From contig DIEQ01000090.1 in the NCBI GenBank assembly GCA_002418705.1, forward strand, positions 10,132 to 41,247: 31,116 bases of DNA, read 5' to 3'. Of the stretch, positions 1 through 7,664 are shown one piece after another (within the stretch, counting starts at the first letter, position 1; each line of letters starts with the position of its first letter). This stretch comes from Mageeibacillus sp. UBA5770 (GTDB lineage: Bacteria > Bacillota_A > Clostridia > Saccharofermentanales > Saccharofermentanaceae). The translations under genes and the position numbers were made by a program. The notes under the pieces were generated by a model. The model saw only the letters and a list, made by a program, of their open reading frames with translations. It was not told the origin of the DNA and searched no databases.

Positions 1-8
1 GTTCTGGG

Positions 9-23
9 AAGGCGCTGCGCGCC
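9..23. repeat. REP-like GC hairpin downstream of the M23/FN3 gene
   Basis: GGCGC-TGC-GCGCC forms a 5-bp hairpin just past the stop codon of the minus-strand gene. There is no T-run on either side, so a role as terminator is unproven. The 15-nt string AAGGCGCTGCGCGCC recurs with one inserted base on the minus strand at 7571-7586, which suggests a dispersed repeat family. Confidence 0.4.
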
Positions 24-25
24 AA

Positions 26-1480
26 TCACGCCTGGTATGCTGCCGGTGCAGTTGGATAGCCATATGTTGTTATGGTGCCAAGGATCGTGAAGGCTTTTAC
101 TTTATAGAAATATTTTGCGCCCGGCGTAAGGGCGGTATTGGTGTATGTGGTGTTGGCGGTTTTTACAAGAATTTTGTAGGTGCCATAGAGTTCCGTCGCA
201 CGGTAGACTGCATAGCCGCGTGCTTTGGGCACCGCTGTCCAGCTGAGAGTGACACTTGAGGGTACTGTTAATGAAGAGGTTGCCGCCGGTAAGGTGTATA
301 GTCTGGCCGGTCTGGCAGGTGCTGTTATTGTTCCTGCATAGGTGCTTGCTGCACTGATAATGGTATTGGTACCGGAAGTGACGCGGGCTTTAACCTTATA
401 ATAATATTTTGCGGCGGCGGCCAGACCGTTATTGGTAAAAGAATTTGTCGTGCTTGATGCGAGGAGGGTGTAGCCTCCGACTGGTGTTGACGAACGATAG
501 ATGTTGTAGCTGACAGCGTTGTATACGGCATCCCAGGTCAGCTGTATACTGCCGTTTGCCTGTGCGGATGCTTTCAGGTTCTGAGGGATGGGGTCTGCCG
601 GATTGGAAACAACTTCAAAATAGCATTTGTTGCTTAGGGGACCGATTATTTCGGCTGAATTATAGGCGGCCATAATAAAACAATACGAACCGAGCGGAAG
701 TAAGCCGAGATTGGCTTTTGTCCCGGTAAGTGATGCGTTGTAAATGATATCCGTATCACCGGCAAATGGATATTTCCAAACTGTGATCCCATATCTTTCG
801 GCATTCGAGGCGACTGTCCATGAGACGATTACGTCCTGCGCCTGAAATACTTTGCTGCTGACTGAAACAGTCGTGCCGCCGGGTGTTGAGGGGATGGTTA
901 CCCAGGGATATCCGAGGCTGCTTACAACGATCGTTTCGCCTCTCACTTTAAGTGCGCTGTACGCAAATACGTTTCCCCTGGCGCTCCATTTCAGACTGCC
1001 GACCTGACCTCGTATGACTTCCATATGGGCGTGATTGCCGGTGATATATGTACCGCCGTTGCTTTTTACGCCTTCCTGGCAATATATGGCACCCTGAGCA
1101 AATACTTCTCCGACATATAAATCTGAAATACTATTGTCGTGGAGGGTGAGGACGGTCATGTAATCAATAGTTCCGTCCGCCCATTTGACCGGATTGTTAC
1201 TTTCTATCCAGACAGCGCCCCAATTCGAATCGAGTGCTTTGATGGTACCTGTGAAAGGGGCGAGAAGGTTGTCGATACCGGTGCTGCATCCGGTGATATC
1301 CATTGCATTATTATTGGAATGGCTATATGAACCATATGGTCCTTGCGATATATTCATGTATTGCATCGGGAAAAGCGCATTCTCAGCACTTGCAGCTGAA
1401 ACGGTAACGGGGGTGAAGAGAAATTGGACTGTGATGATACAAAGAGCAAAACAGGCAATTCGAAGAAAGAATTTTTTCAT
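26..1480 (-). CDS. Secreted M23-like peptidase domain with fibronectin type III repeats
   Basis: The 484-residue product starts with a clear signal peptide (residues 1-30, hydrophobic core followed by VSAASA), so it should be exported. Residues 45-165 look like a LytM/M23 metallopeptidase fold: H54, D61 and the HAH at 150-152 fit the zinc ligands of that family, although the H-to-D spacing is seven rather than the common four. Residues 203-484 hold about three fibronectin type III units; the last two share the YY/FYKVKA strand motif. Such proteins usually act on or bind the cell wall or extracellular glycans. RBS AGGG precedes the ATG. A TTGACT/TACTAT promoter lies upstream. It is transcribed alone. 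Whether the peptidase is active is uncertain because of the unusual spacing. Confidence 0.75.
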   Translation of the reverse strand: MKKFFLRIACFALCIITVQFLFTPVTVSAASAENALFPMQYMNISQGPYGSYSHSNNNAMDITGCSTGIDNLLAPFTGTIKALDSNWGAVWIESNNPVKWADGTIDYMTVLTLHDNSISDLYVGEVFAQGAIYCQEGVKSNGGTYITGNHAHMEVIRGQVGSLKWSARGNVFAYSALKVRGETIVVSSLGYPWVTIPSTPGGTTVSVSSKVFQAQDVIVSWTVASNAERYGITVWKYPFAGDTDIIYNASLTGTKANLGLLPLGSYCFIMAAYNSAEIIGPLSNKCYFEVVSNPADPIPQNLKASAQANGSIQLTWDAVYNAVSYNIYRSSTPVGGYTLLASSTTNSFTNNGLAAAAKYYYKVKARVTSGTNTIISAASTYAGTITAPARPARLYTLPAATSSLTVPSSVTLSWTAVPKARGYAVYRATELYGTYKILVKTANTTYTNTALTPGAKYFYKVKAFTILGTITTYGYPTAPAAYQA

Positions 1481-1527
1481 ATTACCCTATTTCCGTTTCT
1501 TCAGAATAATTGTATGTTTCTTTGGGG

Positions 1528-1546
1528 ATTACTATTGCATAGTAAT
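1528..1546. promoter_or_regulatory. Perfect 8-bp-arm palindrome over the -10 of the M23/FN3 gene
   Basis: ATTACTAT-TGC-ATAGTAAT is an exact inverted repeat that covers the candidate -10 element (1539-1544, minus strand) and the expected transcription start. This placement fits a repressor operator; no regulator can be named from the sequence. Confidence 0.4.
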
Positions 1547-1567
1547 CAGATAATTACTCAAAGTCAA
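1539..1567 (-). promoter_or_regulatory. Candidate sigma-A promoter for the M23/FN3 gene
   Basis: On the minus strand TTGACT (1567-1562) is followed after 17 nt by TACTAT (1544-1539), 60 nt before the ATG. The -35 matches the consensus at five of six positions and the -10 at four of six. Confidence 0.5.
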
Positions 1568-1626
1568 GAAATGCGATAACATACTCCGATGTATTCACGG
1601 CCTGCACGCTGCTGCTTTTCGATATT

Positions 1627-1968
1627 TCAGCAGCCTCTGATTTCTTTGATCATAAATTCTTTCCCGGACAGCAACTCCCATTCCCGGCTTGTGCAGAAGG
1701 GACATGTGCCCTTATTCTGAATGAGGTTGAATACTTTGCTGCATTTTTTGCAGAGGGCATTGCCGGGCAATATTTCGATTTCGAGTTTGGTATCCTGCAT
1801 GCTGGTACCGTCGACGGCACATGGGTAGCATGCTTCGATATATTTTGGAATCATTGATGAGAGTTCGCCGATCTGAAGGACCAGAGTATCGATCTTTGTT
1901 ACTCCGTTTTTACGTGCAAATTCTTCAACGGTTTTAATTACATTAATAACAACACCTAATTCGTGCAA
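1627..1968 (-). CDS. hypA: HypA hydrogenase/urease-type nickel metallochaperone
   Basis: The 113-residue product has the length and layout of HypA. It begins MHE, the N-terminal motif whose His2 (with Glu3) binds nickel in the family. Two zinc-site pairs follow, C73-x2-C76 and C89-x2-C92, and the fold continues with the usual IKEI end. HypA hands nickel to a NiFe enzyme precursor together with HypB. The start is a TTG codon: it is preceded by GAGGT at 7 nt, and starting there is what gives the mandatory MHE terminus. It is the last gene of the minus-strand operon hypB-oxidoreductase-hypA. No NiFe hydrogenase subunit or other hyp gene lies in the window, so its client enzyme is unknown. Confidence 0.9.
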   Translation of the reverse strand: MHELGVVINVIKTVEEFARKNGVTKIDTLVLQIGELSSMIPKYIEACYPCAVDGTSMQDTKLEIEILPGNALCKKCSKVFNLIQNKGTCPFCTSREWELLSGKEFMIKEIRGC

Positions 1969-1996
1969 TGGAATTACCTCGCCGGGAAAAGAATGA

Positions 1997-2020
1997 CCGG
2001 GGAAACGCGCGTTCCCCCGG
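1997..2020 (-). other. Intercistronic GC-rich hairpin between the oxidoreductase and hypA
   Basis: CCGGGGAA and TTCCCCCGG pair (one bulged base) around a 7-nt loop in the 87-nt gap. No T-run follows, so it is more likely an mRNA processing or stabilising stem that sets different hypA output than a full terminator. Confidence 0.45.
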
Positions 2021-2055
2021 CCGTGCTTCGCATTGTATCTGGTGCTTGAAAAGGG

Positions 2056-4746
2056 TTAATTTTTACGGAACGCGGAGGTCAGGGGACGGGTCGCTTTTTT
2101 GACGGCAATTCTCATTTTACGCTTAAGTATGTGCCTTATGACAAGAGGCTTTAAGTCGCGGAGCTCAACGCCGGTCTCGTCGTACTTTCGAACCAGTTTG
2201 ATGGCGTCGAATTTGCATTTTGTGGTACAGGACCCACAGCCAACACACATAAAGGTATCGACAGATGTTGCGCCGCAGCTCAGGCAGCGCTCGGTCTCTT
2301 TTTGTACTTGCTCGAGCGTAAAGGTCGTGCGGAGATCTTTATATGTCTCTTTGGACTTATTTCCGTCGACATGCTCGGGCTTTTGTCTGGGAAGGCGATC
2401 GTACCCGTCAAGATCAAGGTTGGCTTTATCAAGGGGGCGGTAGTCTCTTTTCGTGCGTCCAAGCAGCAGGCTCTGTCCATTCTGTACATAACGGTGGATG
2501 GAGATGGCGCCTTCTTTACCCATGGCAATCGCATCTATTGCGAACTTGGGCCCGATCAGTGCATCGCCGCCGACAAAAATATCGGGTTCAGCTGTCTGGA
2601 ACGTAATCGGATCTGCCTTGACGGTCTTGTTGGGGTTGAGCTCGACTTTGCTGTCAGTAATCAGACTGCCCCAGTCCATTGCCTGGCCAACGGAGACGAG
2701 GACATTGTTTGTATTAATGATCTTCGTATCATTTTCGTCGAACTTGGGACTGAAACGCTTGTTTTCGTCGAAAACGGAGATGCATTTTTTGAATTCCACA
2801 CCGACGACATGGCCGTCTTCGACGAGAATTCTCTTGGGGCCCCAAGAATTGTTGATGCTGATGTCTTCAGATAATGCCTCTTCAATTTCTTCCGGAAGGG
2901 CAGGCATTTCCATCCGGCTTTCAAGGCAGAACATCTCCACCCGGGATGAACCGGCACGTACGGCAGTTCGGGCGACATCTATGGCAACATTGCCGCCGCC
3001 GATGACAATCGTGTGTCCTGCAAGTCTGTTTTCTTCGTTGAGATTTATACTCCGGAGGAAATCTACGCCGGTGGTAACGCCTGCCGCATTTTCGCCTTCG
3101 ATGCCGAGTTTTCTGCCTGCCTGTGCGCCGATTCCAAGATAGAAAGCTTCGAAGCCCTGGGTGCGAAGGTCTTTAAGCGACAGATCTTTTCCGATTTCGA
3201 TGCCTGTTTTGAATTCCACACCGAGTTCCCTTAAGATGTCAATTTCTGCATTTACTACATCTTTTTCAAGGCGGAAAGAGGGAATACCAAAGGTCAGCAT
3301 ACCGCCGAGTGCTTTTTGTTTTTCAAAGACGGTAACCTTGTAGCCGTCAACTGCCAGATAATACGCGCAGGAAAGACCTGCGGGTCCGGCGCCTACGACG
3401 GCGATCTTTTTGCCGTACTGGTGTTTGACTCTGGGGACATAGCGGTGCTCGAGAATAAGATCCTGCTCAGCAATGAACTTCTTGATATCATCAATTGCGA
3501 TAGGATCATCGACGTCACCTCTGGTACAGGCGGATTCGCAATATCTAGGACATACGCGTCCGCACACAGCCGGGAAAGGATTCTCATACTTGATAAGCTC
3601 AAGTGCTTCGGTGTATTTTCCCTGGGAGGCAAGCTTGATGTAGCCCTGGATGCCGATGTGGGCGGGGCACTCTGCTTTACAGGGACTGGTGCCGGTATCG
3701 ACAACAACCATCTTATTAAGGCGATATTCGGGATTCCATTTGTCGGGGCCCCATTCCGTATCATGGGGAAGATCGCGTTTCTTCTCGGCAACGGGAGTTT
3801 TGGCGCAGATCTTCTGTCCCAGTTTCAACGCATTCGTAGGGCAGTTTTCTACACATTCACCGCAGGCTACACATTTTTCCTTGTCAACTTCTGAGACGTA
3901 ATTGGATCGGACCATATCGGGATTTACATACATTTCGGCGATTCGCATGGCGAAACAGCCACATCCGCAGCAATTACAGATTGCGTGTGTTTTGCCGGGT
4001 CCGTCCGTATTTGGAATTTGATGCATCAGTCCGTTATCTTCAGCTCTTTTTATAATTTCAAAAGCTTCTTCACGAGTGATTTCACGGCCTCGGCCGGTAC
4101 GGACGTAGTATTCGGCAGCATGCCCCATCTGGATACACATGTCTTCCTTCAGGTGACCGCAGCCTTCTCCCATTGATTCACGGGATGTACGGCAGGAACA
4201 GTCTGAGACTGAGAAGCGTGTGTTCTCGTTGAGATATTTCGATACTTCTTCATAGGATGCCCTGTGGGTCTCGCCTTCAATCGAGCGCTCGATCGGAATG
4301 ACACGCATCGGTCCTAAGCCTACCGGGAAATTACCGGCTGCCGGAGGTCCCTTTCTTTTGCCGTATGCATCGAATGCCTCTGCAATCTGCGGGAACTTCT
4401 TAACGTTCTCCTTGCTGTTTGCCATCATTTCCATGTGGCCGGGAACCCATATATCGTGCCAGTATTTATCGACATCATCTATTTTATTTACAAAAGCTGC
4501 TCCGGCCATTGCCAGGTCCCATAAGAGTTTCTCTGTCTCTTCAACAGATTTGCCACACTGTGGAGCAATCTCCTGCGCACTTTTGGGATTTCTTAACTCA
4601 AGGCAAAGTCCGACTTCGGCCATCTCATCTGATACAACCGGCTCCAGAATTTTGTATTCAGGATATTCCGGTAATATCTCATCCCTGGCGCCGCGTTTTG
4701 TTCTGCTGATCTTGTTCGCATAATCCAGTACACGTTCTTTAACCAT
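2056..4746 (-). CDS. GltD-like FAD/NAD(P) oxidoreductase fused to multiple ferredoxin-type Fe-S domains
   Basis: The 896-residue protein is a mosaic electron-transfer enzyme. Residues 30-100 look helical, resembling a winged-helix-like module. C183, C185, C196, C204 and the cluster C257-C264 (CNCCGCGC) form an unusual Cys-rich region. A classical 4Fe-4S ferredoxin motif follows (C292, C295, C298, C302). Residues 356-407 form the Cys-rich helical domain seen before GltD/dihydropyrimidine dehydrogenase flavin domains. The FAD motif GAGPAG is at 452-457 and the NAD(P) motif GGGNVA at 583-588. The C-terminus adds C821/C824 and a second ferredoxin set (C834, C837, C840, C844). It probably moves electrons between NAD(P)H and a low-potential partner; substrate unknown. 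RBS GGGAGG precedes the ATG. It sits between hypB and hypA, so it may belong to the same nickel or redox process. Confidence 0.8.
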   Translation of the reverse strand: MVKERVLDYANKISRTKRGARDEILPEYPEYKILEPVVSDEMAEVGLCLELRNPKSAQEIAPQCGKSVEETEKLLWDLAMAGAAFVNKIDDVDKYWHDIWVPGHMEMMANSKENVKKFPQIAEAFDAYGKRKGPPAAGNFPVGLGPMRVIPIERSIEGETHRASYEEVSKYLNENTRFSVSDCSCRTSRESMGEGCGHLKEDMCIQMGHAAEYYVRTGRGREITREEAFEIIKRAEDNGLMHQIPNTDGPGKTHAICNCCGCGCFAMRIAEMYVNPDMVRSNYVSEVDKEKCVACGECVENCPTNALKLGQKICAKTPVAEKKRDLPHDTEWGPDKWNPEYRLNKMVVVDTGTSPCKAECPAHIGIQGYIKLASQGKYTEALELIKYENPFPAVCGRVCPRYCESACTRGDVDDPIAIDDIKKFIAEQDLILEHRYVPRVKHQYGKKIAVVGAGPAGLSCAYYLAVDGYKVTVFEKQKALGGMLTFGIPSFRLEKDVVNAEIDILRELGVEFKTGIEIGKDLSLKDLRTQGFEAFYLGIGAQAGRKLGIEGENAAGVTTGVDFLRSINLNEENRLAGHTIVIGGGNVAIDVARTAVRAGSSRVEMFCLESRMEMPALPEEIEEALSEDISINNSWGPKRILVEDGHVVGVEFKKCISVFDENKRFSPKFDENDTKIINTNNVLVSVGQAMDWGSLITDSKVELNPNKTVKADPITFQTAEPDIFVGGDALIGPKFAIDAIAMGKEGAISIHRYVQNGQSLLLGRTKRDYRPLDKANLDLDGYDRLPRQKPEHVDGNKSKETYKDLRTTFTLEQVQKETERCLSCGATSVDTFMCVGCGSCTTKCKFDAIKLVRKYDETGVELRDLKPLVIRHILKRKMRIAVKKATRPLTSAFRKN

Positions 4747-4783
4747 ATAAGTATGCCTCCCAAATGAATTTTATATATACCTG

Positions 4784-5452
4784 TCAGTCATTCCAATTTT
4801 TAACTTCTGTACGTATCCAGTCAGCCCATTCTTCAATACCTTCGCCGGTTCTTGCAGAAATGGGTATGATTTTGATCTTAGGATTCAATTTTGTGACACG
4901 CTCAATGACGGCCTCGAGATTAAAATCAAAATAATCCATTACATCGATTTTGTTAATTAACAGGACGTCGCAGATGGAGAACATGAGAGGATATTTAAGC
5001 GGCTTGTCATCGCCCTCGGGTACGCTTAAAATCATCGCGTTTTTCGAGGCTCCTGTATCAAACTCAGCCGGACATACGAGATTGCCGACATTTTCAAGAA
5101 CAACGAAGTCGAGATCATCGGTACCAAACTCGGTCAGACCGTGCTCGGTCATGCCGGCATCGAGGTGGCACATACCGCCTGTATGAAGCTGGATTGACCT
5201 GACGCCTGCAGCGGCAATTCTGTCCGCATCAACGCAAGAGTCGATGTCTGCTTCCATAACGCCGATACGCATTTCATCTTTAAGCGCACCAATCGTACGC
5301 ACGAGCGTTGTGGTCTTGCCGGACCCGGGTGAAGACATTAAATTCAGGAGAAAAGTCTTGCTTATTTTAAGATTATTTCTGAGTCTGTCTGCCTCTGCGC
5401 CGTTGTCTGCAAATACACTTTGCTTGATCTGAATGATTCTTACCGGATCCAT
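4784..5452 (-). CDS. hypB: HypB nickel-inserting GTPase
   Basis: The 222-residue product is a SIMIBI-class GTPase of the HypB/UreG family. It shows the P-loop SSPGSGKTT at 40-48, the metal-site motif CHLD with C95 and H96, ENVGNLVCPA with C127, and the base-specificity motif NKID at 167-170. HypB uses GTP hydrolysis to deliver nickel to hydrogenase precursors together with HypA. The N-terminus lacks both the CxxCGC nickel motif and the histidine-rich tract present in some homologues, so it should be a simple insertion GTPase without nickel storage. It is first in the minus-strand operon; RBS GAGGTGA lies 5 nt before the ATG. A palindromic operator at 5493-5509 lies in its promoter region, pointing to control by the divergent GntR regulator. 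Confidence 0.92.
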   Translation of the reverse strand: MDPVRIIQIKQSVFADNGAEADRLRNNLKISKTFLLNLMSSPGSGKTTTLVRTIGALKDEMRIGVMEADIDSCVDADRIAAAGVRSIQLHTGGMCHLDAGMTEHGLTEFGTDDLDFVVLENVGNLVCPAEFDTGASKNAMILSVPEGDDKPLKYPLMFSICDVLLINKIDVMDYFDFNLEAVIERVTKLNPKIKIIPISARTGEGIEEWADWIRTEVKNWND

Positions 5453-5492
5453 ATTTCACCTCGGAAAATTGCCGGGAATTCTCCCGGATATA

Positions 5493-5509
5493 TTCTGGTC
5501 ATACCAGAA
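5493..5509. promoter_or_regulatory. GntR/FadR-type operator, hypB side
   Basis: TTCTGGT-CAT-ACCAGAA is a perfect 17-bp palindrome of the TGGT-N3-ACCA class known for FadR-subfamily regulators. It lies about 40 nt upstream of the hypB start codon. The same core recurs at 5646-5656 in front of the gntR gene, with centres 150 bp apart. Confidence 0.7.
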
Positions 5510-5627
5510 GTACAGAATAGAGCATTTAACAAAACATTAACCTTTTTGATGCCTCTAGTCAATAAAAAACTCCCCATAAAACAGGGTTTTCAGCAAATAT
5601 TCTCTAGGAGATGGCTCGGAATAGTAT

Positions 5628-5656
5628 TATAATTGAACTGGCATCTGGTCATACCA
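5628..5656 (+). promoter_or_regulatory. gntR promoter -10 and second GntR operator
   Basis: TATAAT at 5628-5633 is a perfect -10 hexamer, although no good -35 is visible 17 nt upstream. The operator core TGGTCATACCA (5646-5656) lies just downstream of the expected start point, a position suited to autorepression. Confidence 0.55.
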
Positions 5657-5682
5657 CAGCCAGTCCGGTGGGAGGATACAAT

Positions 5683-6390
5683 ATGGAATTTGCAAAACTA
5701 TGTGCGCCGACATTAAAGGAGCTTTTTGTAAAAGAACTCGAGAATTCAATTCTCTCCGGCAAGCTGGAAATCGGATCCAAACTTCCTTCGGAGAGGGAAC
5801 TTGCAGAGATGATGCAGGTCAGCCGAGCGGTAGTAAATGCCGGGATTGTAGAGATGGCAAAAAAGGGATTTCTGAGCATCAAGCCCAGGGTCGGAACATT
5901 TGTTGCCGATTATCGGCGCACCGGAACCATTGAGACGCTGGTCTCCATAATGAATTACAACGGAGGCATGCTGCGCAAAGCAGAAATAAAGTCAATTCTT
6001 GAATTCCGCATGGTCCTCGATAAGCTGGCTGTTCAGCTGGTCATACCCAAAATTACGGACGAAGAGCTGGCAATACTGCGGACATATATCGATCAAATGC
6101 AAGCAGCGACCACTGCGTCCCGTGCAGCCGAAATCGCCTTTAATTTTCATCATGAACTGGGTGTAATATCCGGCAACACCTTGCTCCCGCTCATCTTCTA
6201 CTCGTTTAAATATCCTATTTTGAATCTATGGGAGCGCTTCTGCAGAATGCACGGCATCGATTCCCTTTATAGAAACACATCAGGTCTTTTCAAGTGCATT
6301 GAAGAACGTGATCTTCCGAAGGCGATAGCCGGCATTGAATTTGCCCTGAACGATGCGATAAACGGAGGCAAGCAGATATATAATGAATAA
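5683..6390 (+). CDS. FadR-subfamily GntR transcriptional regulator
   Basis: The 235-residue protein has the GntR winged helix-turn-helix at residues 11-75, with the typical GSKLPSEREL stretch and the RVGTFV wing. The all-helical FCD effector domain fills residues 95-230. The ATG at 5683 is chosen because GGGAGG lies 7 nt upstream; longer in-frame versions have no RBS and run into the operator. FCD regulators usually bind a small carboxylic acid, sometimes with a metal. It is divergent from the hypB-oxidoreductase-hypA operon and the intergenic region carries two copies of a TGGT-N3-ACCA palindrome. Control of that operon and of itself is a strong inference; the ligand is unknown. Confidence 0.85.
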   Translation: MEFAKLCAPTLKELFVKELENSILSGKLEIGSKLPSERELAEMMQVSRAVVNAGIVEMAKKGFLSIKPRVGTFVADYRRTGTIETLVSIMNYNGGMLRKAEIKSILEFRMVLDKLAVQLVIPKITDEELAILRTYIDQMQAATTASRAAEIAFNFHHELGVISGNTLLPLIFYSFKYPILNLWERFCRMHGIDSLYRNTSGLFKCIEERDLPKAIAGIEFALNDAINGGKQIYNE

Positions 6391-7141
6391 TATGCATACG
6401 CACAGTGAGAAAAAAGTTACAGTTAATTGGATCAGGTGGCTTTTAATAGCCGCAAGTGTTGTTTTGGTATCGTGTGCCGTGATTTATCTTGTGGGTAGAA
6501 ACGCAAAAAATTCGGAACCTTTTACAGCAAATGGTGTTTCAGGAATCATCGTAGATGGTGTCACATACTATAAATCAGGGTGGGACACGATTCAAGATGA
6601 ATGCCCGAAAGACTTTCAATACGCAGGTATAGTTGATTCTGTAAATCAAGACGGTGCATACCTGAAAGATTGCAAATACTATAAAAATCCCCAAATACCT
6701 GAATGGATATATGTAAATTGCGAAGTTTGGGAAAGTTCGCCGAATGGTCAGGATGGTGAAATAACGTATATGGGATATGTTCGTTTTGTAACGCCTGATG
6801 CCCGATTTAAGTATTTCATATTCTATGACAATCATCTGTATGAAAGTATGAAGACTCATTATGGAGACAACTCGGAAGAACTCTACAGCAATCAGACTGA
6901 AATACTTCCGGAAGAATGCGTACTCATAGGCAGCGCTCATATAGAAGAGCTTGACCGCATTCCCCGGACAAATCTGGGCGTTAATTATACAGATTATGAT
7001 CACAAAGAAGTTTATGCAAATACTAATGACAATCAGGTTCTATACGTCAGCAATTCCTGGTATACATCCACGGAAGAAGAAAAGAAGGAGACACTTCATA
7101 ACGGATATGATGTGTTTGTCCTCTACGATCCCGACCAGTGA
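6383..7141 (+). CDS. Hypothetical membrane-anchored protein, Tyr-rich ectodomain
   Basis: I do not recognise this 252-residue protein. A short basic, cytoplasmic N-terminus is followed by one hydrophobic helix at about residues 17-37, so the remaining roughly 210 residues should be outside the cell. The ectodomain is rich in Tyr, Asp and Glu and has no Cys pair or repeat of known type beyond C73, C92, C109 and C178. The start overlaps the end of the GntR gene by 8 nt, which implies translational coupling; GGAGG lies 14 nt upstream, an unusually long spacing. Its link to the hyp operon is only positional. Confidence 0.65.
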   Translation: MNNMHTHSEKKVTVNWIRWLLIAASVVLVSCAVIYLVGRNAKNSEPFTANGVSGIIVDGVTYYKSGWDTIQDECPKDFQYAGIVDSVNQDGAYLKDCKYYKNPQIPEWIYVNCEVWESSPNGQDGEITYMGYVRFVTPDARFKYFIFYDNHLYESMKTHYGDNSEELYSNQTEILPEECVLIGSAHIEELDRIPRTNLGVNYTDYDHKEVYANTNDNQVLYVSNSWYTSTEEEKKETLHNGYDVFVLYDPDQ

Positions 7142-7258
7142 GATTTCTTTTGTATTGGTTACCTTGAAGAAAGAAACTTGTTGAGAACTGTCACATAGAC
7201 CATCAGTTCCACTGGTGGCTTAGTTTATAAAACAAAAATAAAAATAGGAGTTGGGAAA

Positions 7259-7510
7259 ATGGATAATAGTGAAGTTTTACTTTCAAATTTAGATAAAGTG
7301 CATACGACTGAAATGGGAGTTGACAGAATTAAGAGAAATCTTTGTTTGCAAGTTGATGATGTTGTTTCCTGGTGCAAACATAGAATTGAAAGCAAAAATA
7401 GCAATATTTATAGACAAGGGAAAAATTGGTATATAGAAATAGAAGATTGTAAATTAACAGTAAATGCCCATAGTTATACCATCATTACAGCTCACAAGAT
7501 AACTCAATAG
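7259..7510 (+). CDS. DUF3781 family small protein
   Basis: This 83-residue protein matches what I recall of the DUF3781 family: an N-terminal LLxNLxKxHTTE-type stretch, the VDRIKRNL helix, a DDVVxWCKxxI segment, and a C-terminal GKNWYIE...NAHSYTIITAHK block. The function of the family is not established. It is cytoplasmic, with no signal peptide or membrane segment. TAGGAG precedes the ATG. It stands alone, and its codon use looks more AT-rich than its neighbours, so it may have been acquired separately. Confidence 0.75.
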   Translation: MDNSEVLLSNLDKVHTTEMGVDRIKRNLCLQVDDVVSWCKHRIESKNSNIYRQGKNWYIEIEDCKLTVNAHSYTIITAHKITQ

Positions 7511-7570
7511 CCACTTAAAAATAGGTAATTATCAACTTATTGTTGTGACAGAGCCAAACAATAATACCCC

Positions 7571-7586
7571 GGCGCGTCAGCGCCTT
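7571..7586. repeat. REP-like GC hairpin, second copy
   Basis: GGCGC-GTCA-GCGCC forms a hairpin. Read on the minus strand, the string AAGGCGCTGACGCGCC matches the element at 9-23 with one inserted base. Confidence 0.4.
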
Positions 7587-7596
7587 CACAAAGCGC

Positions 7597-7664
7597 AAGG
7601 TTATTGCCTGAGCGAACTTACGCAGGCCGCAGGCCGAGGACATGAGAGCGAAGGCAATAACCTT
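7597..7664. repeat. 13-bp inverted repeat with structured loop, 3' of dtxR-type gene
   Basis: The arms AAGGTTATTGCCT (7597-7609) and AGGCAATAACCTT (7652-7664) are exact reverse complements around a 42-nt GC-rich loop that contains a tandem GCAGGCC. The right arm reaches into the stop codon of the minus-strand regulator. It could act as its transcription end, but there is no T-run; a REP/MITE-type dispersed element is equally possible. Confidence 0.5.

Noticed and set aside
2099..4723. Several plus-strand reading frames of 60-214 codons over the oxidoreductase gene
   Set aside because: They are out-of-frame shadows of the minus-strand gene, lack ribosome binding sites and have no recognisable domains.
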